Assembly: GCA_963576475.1 (NCBI GenBank)
Contig: OY754964.1
Span: 4,459,649 to 4,523,648, forward strand
Direction of reading: 5' to 3'
Origin: Molanna angustata
Lineage: Eukaryota > Arthropoda > Insecta > Trichoptera > Molannidae
Length of the DNA: 64,000 nt
Part shown: positions 1-10,578 of the stretch, piece by piece
Layout of the letters: each line of letters begins with the position of its first letter
Numbering within the stretch: the first letter of the stretch is position 1
Notes under the pieces: model-generated
Databases searched by the model: none
What the model was told of the DNA's origin: nothing
Seen by the model: only the letters and a program-made list of their open reading frames with translations
Made by a program: the position numbers and the translations under genes

Positions 1-219
1 TAAATGTTCTAGGTGCAACAAATACAGCGTGTCTTTGTGTCCTTCTCCTTTTATAATTAGGGACCTTGTACATATTATTTAATCGCTAGCTGACTCTGTT
101 CTGTGTGTTTAGATTGAATAAATGAGGCCTCTTATGGATAAATTTAAGACATTGGAGTATGTAGAGTTTCCACAGATCTATCAGGAATTTATCAGGAACT
201 CTATCAGGAGAATTCTATC

Positions 220-480
220 AGGAGATTTATCAGGAACTTTGCCCGTCCCTCAAGGCCTCTTGTGACGCTGAGCTCCAGCTATCTCTCTCCATCTCTTGGG
301 TGGTCTACCTCGTGGTCGATTGCCAAAGTTTATTTGTTGGGAGATAATTTTGGGCAATCTGTTGTTCCAAGGCTTCTTTTCCTGTGCTGTGAGCTTTGAG
401 TCTTTTTTATACTAGGCAGGTAGCTGGCCTTACCTAGAAACCCTCCTCCTTTTTCACCCGGGCTTGGGACCGGCCATGAT
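220..480 (-). mobile_element. RTE-like LINE remnant, internally deleted
   Basis: On the minus strand, about 330-240 reads as the basic C-terminus of a LINE polymerase (RPRGRPPKRWRE, then a stop), a tail common in RTE-type elements. Upstream in the same orientation (480-410) lies a GC-rich block that looks like the leader of such an element. Leader and tail lie within 260 bp, so most of the reverse transcriptase is missing. Family assignment is from memory of motifs. Confidence 0.4.
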
Positions 481-539
481 GGAGTTTATAAACTTTATAT
501 CAAAAAAATTGTCGGCCTTTGTCGTTCAGTTGTCAAGTA

Positions 540-770
540 AAATATAAAATTTGTTCGACGGTATTTAATGTTCTGAATAACCTGTCACCACAATAAATTC
601 TAGAGCTGTCTCATAGAAAAGAGTTCTCTGGGAAAAATCTCTCTCTCAAGTCTTCTGGATCACACAGTAACAAATACCTAAAGTAGGGACAGAGTCAACA
701 AAGCAGCTTTATATGTTCGATGCTAACGAAAACAGTTTTAAAATATTCAAATCCTTCCGACTCAAGGAAA
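540..770 (+). mobile_element. CR1/L2-like LINE 3' fragment
   Basis: This stretch is the reverse complement of a block seen again at about 18580-18835 and, better preserved, in the minus-strand CR1/L2-like element at 53931-55342. Shared words include the segments around 'gtgacaggttattca' and 'gttggctct'. The reading frame is broken. Confidence 0.45.
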
Positions 771-779
771 CTTCTAATG

Positions 780-3700
780 AAACGTCAAATTTTGATTGTC
801 TTACGAAGACTTCAAAGATGCGATTAAAACCAAGTTTTATATAGCATGAACAAAGCAATGAGATGTCAAAAGATAGCAGCCTTCTTAGTCAAAAAGATTA
901 AAGACCACATCATGTCATATGAAAATTGTATGAAGACAGAAAAGAGAGTGGATATTTGAAAGAATTCCTAGGCATTCAGATGTCTGCTTATAATTTTGAT
1001 TTCAATATTTAAATCATTTTTCTTTGACTCTCAATAAGTAACGAAGTAATAAGTAAATTTTATAACGAAAAACACATTATCAAAACGTGAAAAAATATTG
1101 AATGAATGAAATATAAAATAATCTTATTTATAGACATAGTTGTTCGCTTTGAAGAAGAGTCAATGAAGATGATATTATGTTATAAATTTCTGTTTCTTTT
1201 CTTTTCAAATATAAATAATTGATCATTATATTTTTTATTGAATCAATTATTTAATATTTTAATTTTATTTATTTATAAAATCATAATATTTCAAAGGAAA
1301 CATATTAAAGATAACTGCTTCACTAGACAGAATCTGTTCCGAAGCAATTACCTGTATAGTTTGCATAGTTATTACATTTTATCAACTTGATATTATTCAA
1401 TACATTACAAATACATACTTAACAAAAAAAATACAATTAAATAAAATGAACAACAAGAAAAAGAAAATGAAAATCGTAATATTAAAAAATTATATAAAAC
1501 TATTACAGTAAAAATTACCACCAACAACACAATATAGAGTAAAAGACTTTAGTTACATTATTATTGCTGAAACATTTAATTCATTTTGATGTCTACCTAC
1601 TTCAAGTAACCACTTTGTTCCTGATATTTTGATTTGTTTTAACCATTTAAGTGCCTATGGCAGCTTGTTATAGATTCGTGGTGCAATAAACTTAAGAAAT
1701 CTTTGCCCAAATTTGGTATTCATTTTCGGATTTCTATAGCTACCCGGTGTTTTCCTCCTTGTATCCTTTGGGCTTAGTTTCGTTTTTAAAGAATAAAGAC
1801 ATGATAGATCTAGTGTATAGCTGTCATACATATATCCAGGACTTTGAAGGATTTAAAAAGGTCTTCAGAGCTATACCTGAATGGCTTCTTATTGATAATT
1901 CTGACTGTGCAACTAACTTAACATACCTTAATTATATCTTAATTTAACATCTCTTATTTTACCTAGGAAGCAGTTTTTCAAGAACGTTTGGAATGGGTAC
2001 AATAATATCGCAAGTAATTTTGCAAAGTGCTTGCTCATAGTATGTTCTCATGGTGATCTACCATATCATTTTTCGTTCCTTAGAGGCGACATTCACTTAG
2101 CGATTTCCTTATTTTTACGTGTCAGCGTGGCCTTATAAAAATCCCTCGGAAGGAATATTAGTATCACCTCATTTTTTGGTGTCTTTTTGCCACATTAAAT
2201 GTATTTTATGTCTTTTCTTTGTCCCATCCTCCTTATGTTTTTTCCATCACTTAACTTGTCTCCAGGGAGTAAGTTTATTTACTACATCGAAGATTAATTT
2301 ATCGAGTAATATATTTGGTTGAAAAACTTATTTATTAATCTTGAAAAGACTGAAACATGATGAAATAGAAATTATTAAAAACAGCTGTTCAACTAGGTTT
2401 ATCACTTATTGGAAAGCAGTATGCATTATTATTTAATTTAGAAAAATAAAAGATTTTATAATCAAATATGAACATGTCCATGTATCGAGAATTTTTTTTT
2501 TACATATCGAAAAAGGTCTCTATATCAAATTGTTATTGTATTTTTAATTTTCACATTTTATAGTTCTTTTGGCCTTGTTTTGATTTCTGAAGCTGGGTCT
2601 TGTAGGATGTACTTTGTAAAATATGAATTATATTTTATTTCATTATTAATAACATAGGTAGGTATATCCGATCAAATTAACTATTACAGCATGGCTGACC
2701 GATCTCCCGAAATTGACCAACATTTACTTCCTATCAAATCAAAAAATGCGCCAAAAAATGCAAAAAATACATAACTAGAAATAAGTATAAAAATACGAAA
2801 AACTGAAAACAACGACAAACTTACAGTTAACAGTAACAAAGATAAAGATGTAGGAGGAACTGTCGGAATAGAAAGGGAAAGGAAAGTGAGAGGTAGAACA
2901 ATAAATGGTATACCGCATCCATTTGGTCAGTCAGATTTATTCAGTTTCCAGAAAACAACTTAAGTATTGTATTGTTTTGTTTTGTTTGACGTTTAAATAA
3001 TAATGTTTATCCCATCACTTCCTTCTTCTACTTGGTTTGAACACAAGAGGATGAAACAATAAATCACGTATTTTTTAACTCTAAAAACAATTCAAATTTC
3101 AAAAATATATAAGTACAGATTACTCATCAAAATTACTCATCAATCTCCAACATCTTTTGTCCCTCCAAAGTTCTCGTGAATTATCTGTCATTTCAAAATT
3201 TATACTATTAAATAATCCAAACATATGCTCAAAAATAACTTTACTTATAAACAGTAAACATTAAATTAGCACAGAGCACTCTTCACATGGTGAATTGCCT
3301 AATACAAAAAAGATACCTTATCTTTTATAAGTGTGTATTTTATTTAGATATAAAAAATAAGTGCATTTTCATACATCTAGTACACCAATAAGAATATTAA
3401 CAAGTTGAAAAAATACAAAGTTTTCACAGTATGAAATATATAAAAACATCCAAAAACAAGAAAATATTTAAATTTACACAAAAATACAAAGGAAACACAC
3501 AATATCTTAAAAGAACTTTTCCTTTATGTATTAAAAAAGAACTGTGTCTCCAGTGTTTATTTCTTCTTATTTTTAAATCATGTATATTTTAATAAATCAT
3601 GTTGTAATCTCTGAGTTTTATTTATATTGTCATACAAATATTTTGATACGATATATCTTTACTCCTCGTTGTACTGTTATTAGCCTTTTGTAGTTTCTTC

Positions 3701-3823
3701 TTCAGGTTCTTCAGATTTGTTTAATATTCTGATTAATTGATATAATCTTCTTGCTTTCTTAAAGACTATATCATGTTAGATTTAACTTTTTGATCGTCAG
3801 TTCTTGATGGAATTCCATTTAAA
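780..3823. other. AT-rich intronic stretch, mostly without recognised features
   Basis: No host exon is seen. The strongest signal is on the minus strand at about 1960-1580, where a decayed frame reads KFGQRFLKFIAPRIYNKLP. This resembles the C-terminal 'APKLYNxLP' motif of jockey/CR1 LINEs. The short plus-strand open frames at 1747 and 2119 look like chance or antisense frames. Confidence 0.4.
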
Positions 3824-4052
3824 TTAATTTATATTTTTAATAAATAAAAATAATAAAACTTGTTTATAATCAATTCCACTTTTTATTTAAGGACTACAAC
3901 CTACAACCGGTTTCGTGCTAAGCACATTTTCAAGTAGGCTACTTGAAAATGTGCTTAGCACGAAACCGGTTGTAGGTTGTAGTCCTTAAATAAATAGTGG
4001 AATTGATTATAAAAAAGTTTTATTATTTTTATTTATTAAAAATATAAATTAA
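3824..4052. repeat. 229-bp near-perfect palindrome with hammerhead-like arms
   Basis: Two arms of about 114 bp meet at about 3938 with essentially no spacer. Each arm runs from the outer TTAATTTATA inward to CTACTTG and carries an AAACCGG block next to GTGCTTAGCAC. Each resembles the stem II/GAAAC half of the hammerhead motifs at 46286-46318 and 59218-59258, but the CUGANGA box is degenerate (CTTGAAAA). Mismatches between arms are few. It lies 188 bp upstream of the channel-exon acceptor. A head-to-head pair of Penelope-like terminal segments is the likeliest origin (inference). Confidence 0.75.
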
Positions 4053-4240
4053 CTATGTCATGTGTTGCTCGATGCCTGTTCCTGGGATATAAATATCCAA
4101 CTATCTCGCCATCGCTTCGGTGTTTTTTTTTTGGGGGTGTGGTGCCTGATGGTAGCTCCGCAACGTTCACCCTTCTTTCAGAACCTCATCATCTCATCTC
4201 ATTTTTATTAATATTTTTTTTGTTTCCTTATTCTTGACAG

Positions 4241-4420
4241 ACAACCCTGGCCATCTTGGACAAATTGGACATCGACAGCGAAAGACCATCCGACGAAGAA
4301 ATAGCCAGGATATTCGGCTATGAGGAGGCCTACCTCTCGGGCGACCTTTCTATGTGGCAGAAAATTAAACCGAAAATATGGTCATTATTCGACGAACCAT
4401 CCAGTTCTACAGCCGCTAAG
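4241..4420 (+). CDS. Shaw: Shaw-type (Kv3) K+ channel exon: T1 C-terminus and T1-S1 linker
   Basis: This 60-codon exon is open throughout, phase 0 at both ends, with acceptor ttcttgacag and donor gtaaaa. It reads [12 protein letters not shown] at the start and [15 protein letters not shown] at the end. This matches the end of the tetramerisation (T1) domain and the linker into S1 of Shaw-family voltage-gated potassium channels, which set fast repolarisation and excitability at the plasma membrane. In the family the next residues begin S1, and the exon at 43852 starts exactly there. No upstream exon with the rest of T1 is in the window, so the gene begins to the left. Whether it is the orthologue of fly Shaw or its paralogue Shawl is not decided; the long S1-S2 loop in the next exon leans toward Shawl. 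Confidence 0.9.
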
Positions 4421-4756
4421 GTAAAACATTTATTTAATAATTATAATAACAATATCCATTGTAACAATTCTATAACAGATAAAATAATATTGCGATACAT
4501 ATGACCTAGCATGTATATAAATGTTCATAAGACGAAAAAATATAACTAATATTTATCATACTAGTTTCATAGGCACGAGAAAGAAAAGTGTACATACGAG
4601 ACAATATCGATTCGTAACAAATAGTAATAAAATATTATTATGTAGAAATATTTTGGTTTTTCTTTTATATGTCATGAAATATTCCGGTCACAGTCATACA
4701 AAACATGTGTAGACTTTTAATGAAATAAATACCAATACGATTTTTTTATTACTTAG

Positions 4757-4828
4757 GACGAAATGAACCGCCACGCTGCCAACGGCCAACGCCCTTGCAC
4801 TTGGGAATTCAAATTGCCAAAGTCATAG
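4757..4828 (+). CDS. Candidate alternative terminal exon of the channel gene
   Basis: A pyrimidine-rich tract and ATTACTTAG lead into an open frame starting DEMNRHAANG and ending EFKLPKS before TAG. The acceptor is phase 0, so it would join in frame to the exon ending at 4420 and produce a T1-only truncated protein. The segment is more GC-rich than the intron around it. No donor of good quality follows, so if used it would be a last exon. I do not recognise the peptide, and it may be a chance splice-like site. Confidence 0.35.
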   Translation, partial: DEMNRHAANGQRPCTWEFKLPKS

Positions 4829-4929
4829 TTGGTTCTTACTTGCTGTAGCCACAACATAAAAAGATGCCCAAATTTGTTTAAAACATTTATCGATCGATGG
4901 CATTAGTATAATTTCACTATGTAAAATAT

Positions 4930-5408
4930 CCATACCATACCATCACGCCATTTCCCTATTTGGGGTAGGCAGACAGAACCAAACGCCAGACTCCTCTCTC
5001 TTGACACACATTCCTCGCTTCATTCACGTCCATACATCGTCTCATACACGCTCTTCTATTATTCTTACTTCTAACATCACCATCTTTCAAAACCCCATTT
5101 ATGTGATCGTGCCAACTTTTTCTTGGCCGACCTCTACTTTTCGTTCCTCTTTTATCAGCCTTGTACACTTTTTTTGTCAGACGGTCATCACTCATTCTTT
5201 CTATGTGGCCGAACCACCTAAGGGCATTTATTTTCATCTTACTTACGATATTTCTTTCAATCATACATTCTCGTCTAATATCCTCATTTCTTATTCTATC
5301 ATACATCGTTTTACCACACATTCGTCTTAGTGACTTCATTTCAACCGCGTTAATTCTACTTTCATGCGTCTTCTGCCATGTCCATGTCTCACTAGCATAC
5401 ATTAGAGT
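4930..5408 (-). mobile_element. RTE-A family LINE, 5'-truncated, with 13-bp target duplication
   Basis: The minus-strand frame of about 148 codons starts YASETWTWQKTHES and includes ALRWFGHIERM, RGRPRKSWHDHI and a final LSAYPK. This is the region after the RT domain of RTE-type LINEs. It is truncated 5' just before this point. The 3' end carries a short TATGG-type tail. CTATGTAAAATAT occurs on both sides (4917-4929 and 5409-5421), a target-site duplication. It is closely related to the two halves at 52272-52613 and 58337-58664. Confidence 0.85.
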
Positions 5409-5453
5409 CTATGTAAAATATAGTTTTAAAAATCAAACAATCTGAATTTGTTT

Positions 5454-5572
5454 TTAAAGACAAACTTTTTTTAACATCTCAAAAAAAAAGTTTTTCAATA
5501 AAAATATCATTTGACTTCCGAAAGGGAAAAAATCCAATCTTGTGTACCTACATGCAATTAAAAAAATATTCG
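5454..5572 (+). mobile_element. Short member of foldback family G, 15-bp target duplication
   Basis: It contains the family G tail (a 'gactyccgacaggg'-like block, A-rich run, then AATATTCGA) and a shortened head with 'tttttttaacatctc'. AATCTGAATTTGTTT flanks it at 5439-5453 and 5573-5587. The central foldback of the longer copies is missing. Confidence 0.6.
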
Positions 5573-5944
5573 AATCTGAATTTGTTTCTGGCACAACCTT
5601 ATAATAATGACAAGTGTATCGATATAATATTATTTATCACGTGGTTATAATCTTCGTTGTTTATTGATTTTTTCAATAGATGGCATTAATGTTGGTTGGT
5701 TGTTTTAAAGCAGTTGTTCGCTTAAATTGAATGTAATATGATGTTCAAGTATTAATAGTATAAATCAATAAAGAATCATTTGTGGACGTTGAACAAGTAC
5801 ATTGTGTGACCACGTACGTACACTGATCAATAACAGGTCACAAGCCCTACCATTTGGCTGTTATCACAGTATTTTTTACGAAAAATATTTTTAAATTTAT
5901 TTAATTAATATTTATTTAATATTGCTTCTTGGCAATTAAGAGTA

Positions 5945-6096
5945 AATATGTCAAATATTAATTTGAAACGCACCCAAAAACAAATGCCACATTCTAGAGA
6001 CTTACACAACTAAAAACTGTGTCTACACCGGGAATCGAACCCGGGACCTTCGGATCAACAGCCAGTTACTCAATCAACTGAGCCACGAAGGCCGAA
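5945..6096 (-). mobile_element. tRNA-derived SINE, family S1
   Basis: On the minus strand a tRNA-like head starts with cggccttcgtggctcagttg (A-box-like) and continues to a B-box-like GGGTTCGATTCCCGG. It is followed by a non-tRNA body ending near 'tttgggtgcgtttc' and 'aatatttgacat'. The same head and body recur at 9779, 13261 and 18905. Confidence 0.7.
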
Positions 6097-6099
6097 TAT

Positions 6100-7230
6100 A
6101 TTCCCCTGTTCTTTTTATTTTAGGCATAACTTCTTCCTCGGATATAAATTGTATTAATATATTTATGACGCAAAGTGAAGCAAAATATACAAAGAAATAT
6201 AAATAAATACCAGGCGACCAAATAAGGTCAATTAATGACCATGTTTTGCAAATATAACATCAATGATATCATGTTATTTAATATATGTAATTTTTAAGAT
6301 CAGGACCTTGAAAGGACATGACATGAAAACATAACATGTATTTCTTATGCCCTTAGGCATAAGAAAAATGAGATAATATAAGCTTTAAAAATAAATAAAA
6401 AATTGGGTTTTTTTCTTAAAAATTCAACAGTGAAATTCTAGATAACAACTTCCCTCGCGTTTGTTTTGTGTAGAAAATAGTGAAATGCTCTAATTTATCT
6501 CTTGGTCGGCGAGCTTTTCGCAGAATCTTTTTACATTTATGAATTTCATGTTTAATTATGCGTACGACGTGCTTAGGTTTACCAAAAATGAACGAAATAT
6601 ACTTGTTTTTTTGGTCGATTTCAAATATGCTTGCTTCCGACGAACAGGGAAAACCAGAAAAGCGTTTTGTACATCAAAAGAAATGAAAAAGCGCATGTTT
6701 TGTATATAAAAAATATAATTACCATTATACTTTTCTTCAAACGCGTTTTGTTTTCATATTCGTATCAACAAAGCAATACAACATTTTTATTTTTATCAGT
6801 CCTAATTCTATCAGCATGTATAATTATTTTTGTTCTGTCTTTATTGATTTATTTATAGCTTTAAATAACTCAAAATTATCACGGGTATTACTTATAAACC
6901 GCTATAATTGTTTTAAAAGTTATATTTTTAAATTTATTTTTTTATTATTTTTAAACCTAACAAACATACAGTCATACAAACTAATATTACAACAATTTCA
7001 ATTTTAACAATATATCATAGACCAATTTTGCTTGCGGATATTATATTATCTTTTTTTAGCTGCATAGGGTAAAACGATTGCTATTTAAAATTTAGCAGGT
7101 ACTCAAAATTCAGAATAAAATGGACAAAAAGAGTGAAAGGAAGGTTGTGGCATTCGCAGTCAAAAAGAACAAAGCAGAAATTTAATCAGCTACCGTAAAC
7201 CACTAAGGATCTCAGAGATGGTATTTTTAT
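6100..7230. other. AT-rich intronic stretch, no feature recognised
   Basis: No conserved coding, RNA or repeat signature was recognised. The short open frames at 6631 and 6816 have low-complexity, AT-driven composition. Confidence 0.4.
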
Positions 7231-7233
7231 ATT

Positions 7234-7640
7234 TTATTTCAGTATGTCTAAAAATATCAAAATTCTTAAAAAAAACATTATGAATGTTACATGCCCTTTG
7301 GATGAAATATTTTGGACATAGTTAGTTCTACAGAGAGGAAATTTAAAAGTAAGATTTGTTCTAGTACTACGAAACAGACAATTAATTGGAAGAATCCCAA
7401 CAAGAGACTCTGAGTCAACGGCACCATCAATAATTTTATGTAGGTATGTCATGTCGGCAATGGTACGTCTATTTTCTAATTTAATAAAATTTATTTTGAA
7501 CTTTTTCTAATCTTTCTACATAGGTAACATACTGGGGGTTCCAAACAACTGAAGCATATTTAAGATAGAGTCGAATATAAGTCAAATATAACAATTTTAA
7601 AGTGTCACTAGATTGAAAAGGTTTAGATATTCTCAGTATA
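7234..7640 (-). mobile_element. Jockey-like LINE 3' fragment (family J)
   Basis: The minus strand reads LKYASVVWNPQYVTYVERLE, then, after frameshifts, ADMTYLHKIIDGAVDS and FPLCRTNYVQN. This is the C-terminal region found in jockey/CR1-type polymerases (YASVVWNP and RTNY motifs). It parallels the C-terminal regions at 8380-9182 and 55383-55907. A second shorter copy is at 20455-20600. Confidence 0.65.
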
Positions 7641-7853
7641 TAACCCAGCTGCTTGAATTTTATTTTTTTTATTTTATTTCATTTTAAAGAGTGCAAACAG
7701 TCAAATTCATATAATATATACAAAAAAATGAGTTACCAGCATATAGACCAGTGAAGACTCCAGATATTACCAAATATTAGTCCTTTATATATATAGATAA
7801 ATGAAATTAAGTGAAGCAATCATTAAACGAACACCATACAATACTTATATTAC

Positions 7854-8363
7854 TTTTTTTTTAACAGATTTTTAATTATCTCAATAGAGACGAAGTTGGA
7901 ATATTTATTGTAGGAGAACCGGGAAATCAAGGCACCTACAGGGCTTACGACCTGTCATCGGCTGGTTTACGTGATCACTTTATTCATCAACGATCAACGT
8001 TCACCAATTATGCCTTTTAATGAGATCCCTATCAATTCAATTTTGAAAGTTCTATATATTGTAATACTGAAATTCTTTTCGCTTGAAAATAAGGAATTTT
8101 TACTACAGCCATCTATGGGTGAAATTATGAACAACAATCTTATTATTTTTATTTATTTTGTTGGAACGCCATCTATTGAGAGAATTGGTTTTTTTTGTAA
8201 ATAATGAAAGCTACAATTCTTATATCTAAGGTGACAATGCATTTTTCGCATAGAAGTCACCCCTGAATTGAGATAATTAAAAATCTGTTAAAAAATATCT
8301 TTGACTCCCGACAGGGAAAAAAAATCCAATGTTTGCGCATATGCAATAATAAAAATATTCGAT
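7854..8363 (+). mobile_element. Foldback family G copy, 12-bp target duplication
   Basis: It starts with a T-run and AACAGATTTTTAATTATC, and contains the block ending 'cacctacagggctt'. It ends with a short inverted copy of the head (8265-8295) followed by the tail finishing AATATTCGAT. TACTTATATTAC flanks it at 7842-7853 and 8364-8375. Compared with the 39249 copy, most of the right foldback arm is missing. No coding capacity is seen. Confidence 0.7.
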
Positions 8364-8379
8364 TACTTATATTACGTAA

Positions 8380-9182
8380 TTAGGGATCGGATGATTCCAA
8401 TACACCACACACACCTCTCCTAAACTCTCCCTTACTTAATATAAATATGTCCAGGCCACCGAATAACGTGTTATACATCGAACAACTACGCTGCATAAAC
8501 GAATTACGAGCATAGTTAGTGGTGCAGTGGGGCAACCTGAACAAGTGATTAACGCGAGTGACGCGCTGCGGACAGTTGAAGGGTACCTGCTCGAGCAAAT
8601 TCGCAGAATTAACATCTCCATCACGATCTTAAACAAATAAACCATATCAGTCTCCGTTCTTCTATTTACAAGTGTGGTGATTCCATAATGTCGAGCAGCA
8701 AGCTTATAAGTTTCAAAATTTTGGCTCGTCAGAAAGTCCAGATATCTTACGAATCTCCTCTGTAATCCCTCAATTCTATTTTTATATATACAATATTGGG
8801 GATTCCACACAACCGATGCAAACTCCAAGTTACTTCTTACCAATGAATAATATAGAACAGTCATAGTCGAAGGCGACTTAAAAGGTTTGCCAATCCTCAG
8901 TATAAACCCTAACATTCTGTATGCCTTCCGAATGATAGTGTCAACGTGGACCCCAAACAAGAGTTTTCTGTCCATGATCACTCCCAGGTCTCTGATCTCC
9001 TCACACCTACCCAAGATCTGACCATCAATGCAATAGTTGATGCAAACCGGGCGTGCACTCCTAGAGAATGTGATAGTCTTGCATTTGGATATATTTAGGA
9101 ACAATTGATTACACCTATGCTTTTTGCTTTTGCTCTTGAATACTTTTTCCACAATATTATCAATGTAGCATATTGTCAACAT
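8380..9182 (-). mobile_element. Jockey-like LINE, C-terminal part of polymerase
   Basis: The minus-strand frame of about 248 codons reads LFLNISKCKTITFSR, then IRDLGVIMDRKLLF, then LEFASVVWNPQY. These are motifs of the thumb and C-terminal region of jockey/CR1 reverse transcriptases. The catalytic palm (YADD) is absent because of 5' truncation. The frame shifts near 8600, where a second frame continues the C-terminus (VTRVNHLFRLPHCTTNYARN). Confidence 0.75.
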
Positions 9183-9221
9183 ACCTTTTTTCTATCTACC
9201 TAGGTATATATAATTATTTTT

Positions 9222-9595
9222 ATTTATTTATTTCCATAATAAATTACAATTAATTAATTATAACAAAAATATAAATATTATAATGGAACTCATTATCTCA
9301 CTAGGCGAAGCCTGTTTTGAGGTAATACTAACAATAATAATTATGAAATACATGTTTGATACGTAAATTTTCAATAAATAACCAAACATGAGGTATTTAT
9401 GAGGGTTGAGGGTATGTTTGCATGTGTAAGAGGACAATTTGGGGATATGTGTGATAAGGATGTATGATGGCGTAAAAAACTCTAATCTCTTTCGAAGTGG
9501 AATAATCATCTTAGAACAAACGTCAATTCTCTGTCTGACTCTTCTCTCCCTCCCCGAATCAACCAAACAGTAACTAGTTTTTCAAAATTAAGTCC
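9222..9595 (-). mobile_element. Probable jockey-type LINE 3' end
   Basis: The minus-strand orientation ends in an AAATAAATAAA-type tail at about 9222-9235 and contains a broken open frame of about 100 codons. Related tail sequence occurs at 47725-47990 and 56709-56975. No diagnostic RT motif is left. Confidence 0.35.
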
Positions 9596-9778
9596 ACACG
9601 GCTGGACTAGGTCCAAGATATCTCTCAAATGTCAATATTTCTTCAACTTTTTTTGAAAATCCCTACTTCCCGTTGTCAGAGAAATTAAGATACCTATTAT
9701 ATTACATATTGATAATTTTGATATTAATTTATAATGCACCAATTCGTGAATCATTTTGCTCTCATCACATAATCATTG

Positions 9779-10005
9779 TCGACCATTGTGGCTCAGTTGG
9801 TTCGGTATCTGACTGCTGACCCAAAGGTCCCGGGTTTGATTCTCGGTGGAGGCATAGTTTTTAATTGTGTTTTCAGTCTGGATCTGTGAGACGATTAATA
9901 TCGTAATAAGTCTCCAGAATGTGGCAACTTGTTATTGGGTGTGTGTTAAATTAATATTTGACATAGTACCTGTTAGTTGCCCGAGAAGTAATATAAAATA
10001 AAATA
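9779..10005 (+). mobile_element. tRNA-derived SINE, family S1 (most complete copy)
   Basis: The head reads TGGCTCAGTTGGTTCGG (A-box-like) and GGTCCCGGGTTTGATTC (B-box-like). It is followed by a body with 'cagtctggatctgtgagacg' and 'gcaacttgttattgggtg', and an A-rich tail with AATAAAATAATAAG. The tRNA fold is imperfect, so this is a SINE head rather than a tRNA gene. Confidence 0.75.
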
Positions 10006-10164
10006 ATAAGTGCACAATTGCGGGCTTATTGCCATATAGCAATATCTTCCAACCGACAATATCCATTTGGTGAGGTGAATTGTGTGTAGGTATGATACAT
10101 TATCTAACAATTAACCTGAATAAGATAATAGAAACAAAAATTTAAACAACAATAAAATAAAAAC

Positions 10165-10578
10165 AAAACAAGTGATTTTTGGCTAACGATAACTCCTCAT
10201 TAAATAGTCACTCCATAAGCCTATTCATATTATGGAAAATTTTCAAATTTTCATGAAATGAGTTTGTTCAATTATTTTTTTATTTAAATGTTTTATTATG
10301 AAAAATTGATAATTCTTCAATACCATTTTATAAATGTGATGAAGCTATTAACCAATTCGAAAATAAAATTTACAAATATTATGTTTCCTGAGCTTGAGAA
10401 GCTTGAAATTGAGAAGCACTATTCTGATATCATTCAAAATCTAATGGGGTCTAAATGAGTATGAGATATACATATTTGCATGATACTTGTTAATAATCTG
10501 CAATAAGAAATAGCCTTAAAAATTGCTAAATCATAATTTTTCACTGTATCCTCTTGGGTTAGTGAAGAGTAAAAAGAA
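10165..10578 (+). repeat. Dispersed repeat family F, copy 1
   Basis: It starts near 'caagtgatttttggctaacg' with 'aactcctcatt'. It contains 'tttcatgaaatgagtttgtt' and 'tgataattcttcaatacc', and ends with 'gggttagtgaagagtaaaaag'. The family recurs at 13905, 15330 (partial), 42963 and, inverted, 50655. There is no coding signal. Start and end share short inverted words (actcctca / tgaagagt), suggesting a degenerate terminal-inverted-repeat element. Confidence 0.65.

Noticed and set aside
5001..5445. Plus-strand open frames of about 100 codons
   Set aside because: They are antisense shadows of the minus-strand RTE-A coding region.
9779..9856. Possible tRNA gene
   Set aside because: Imperfect fold and a repeated body shared with three other copies; SINE family S1.
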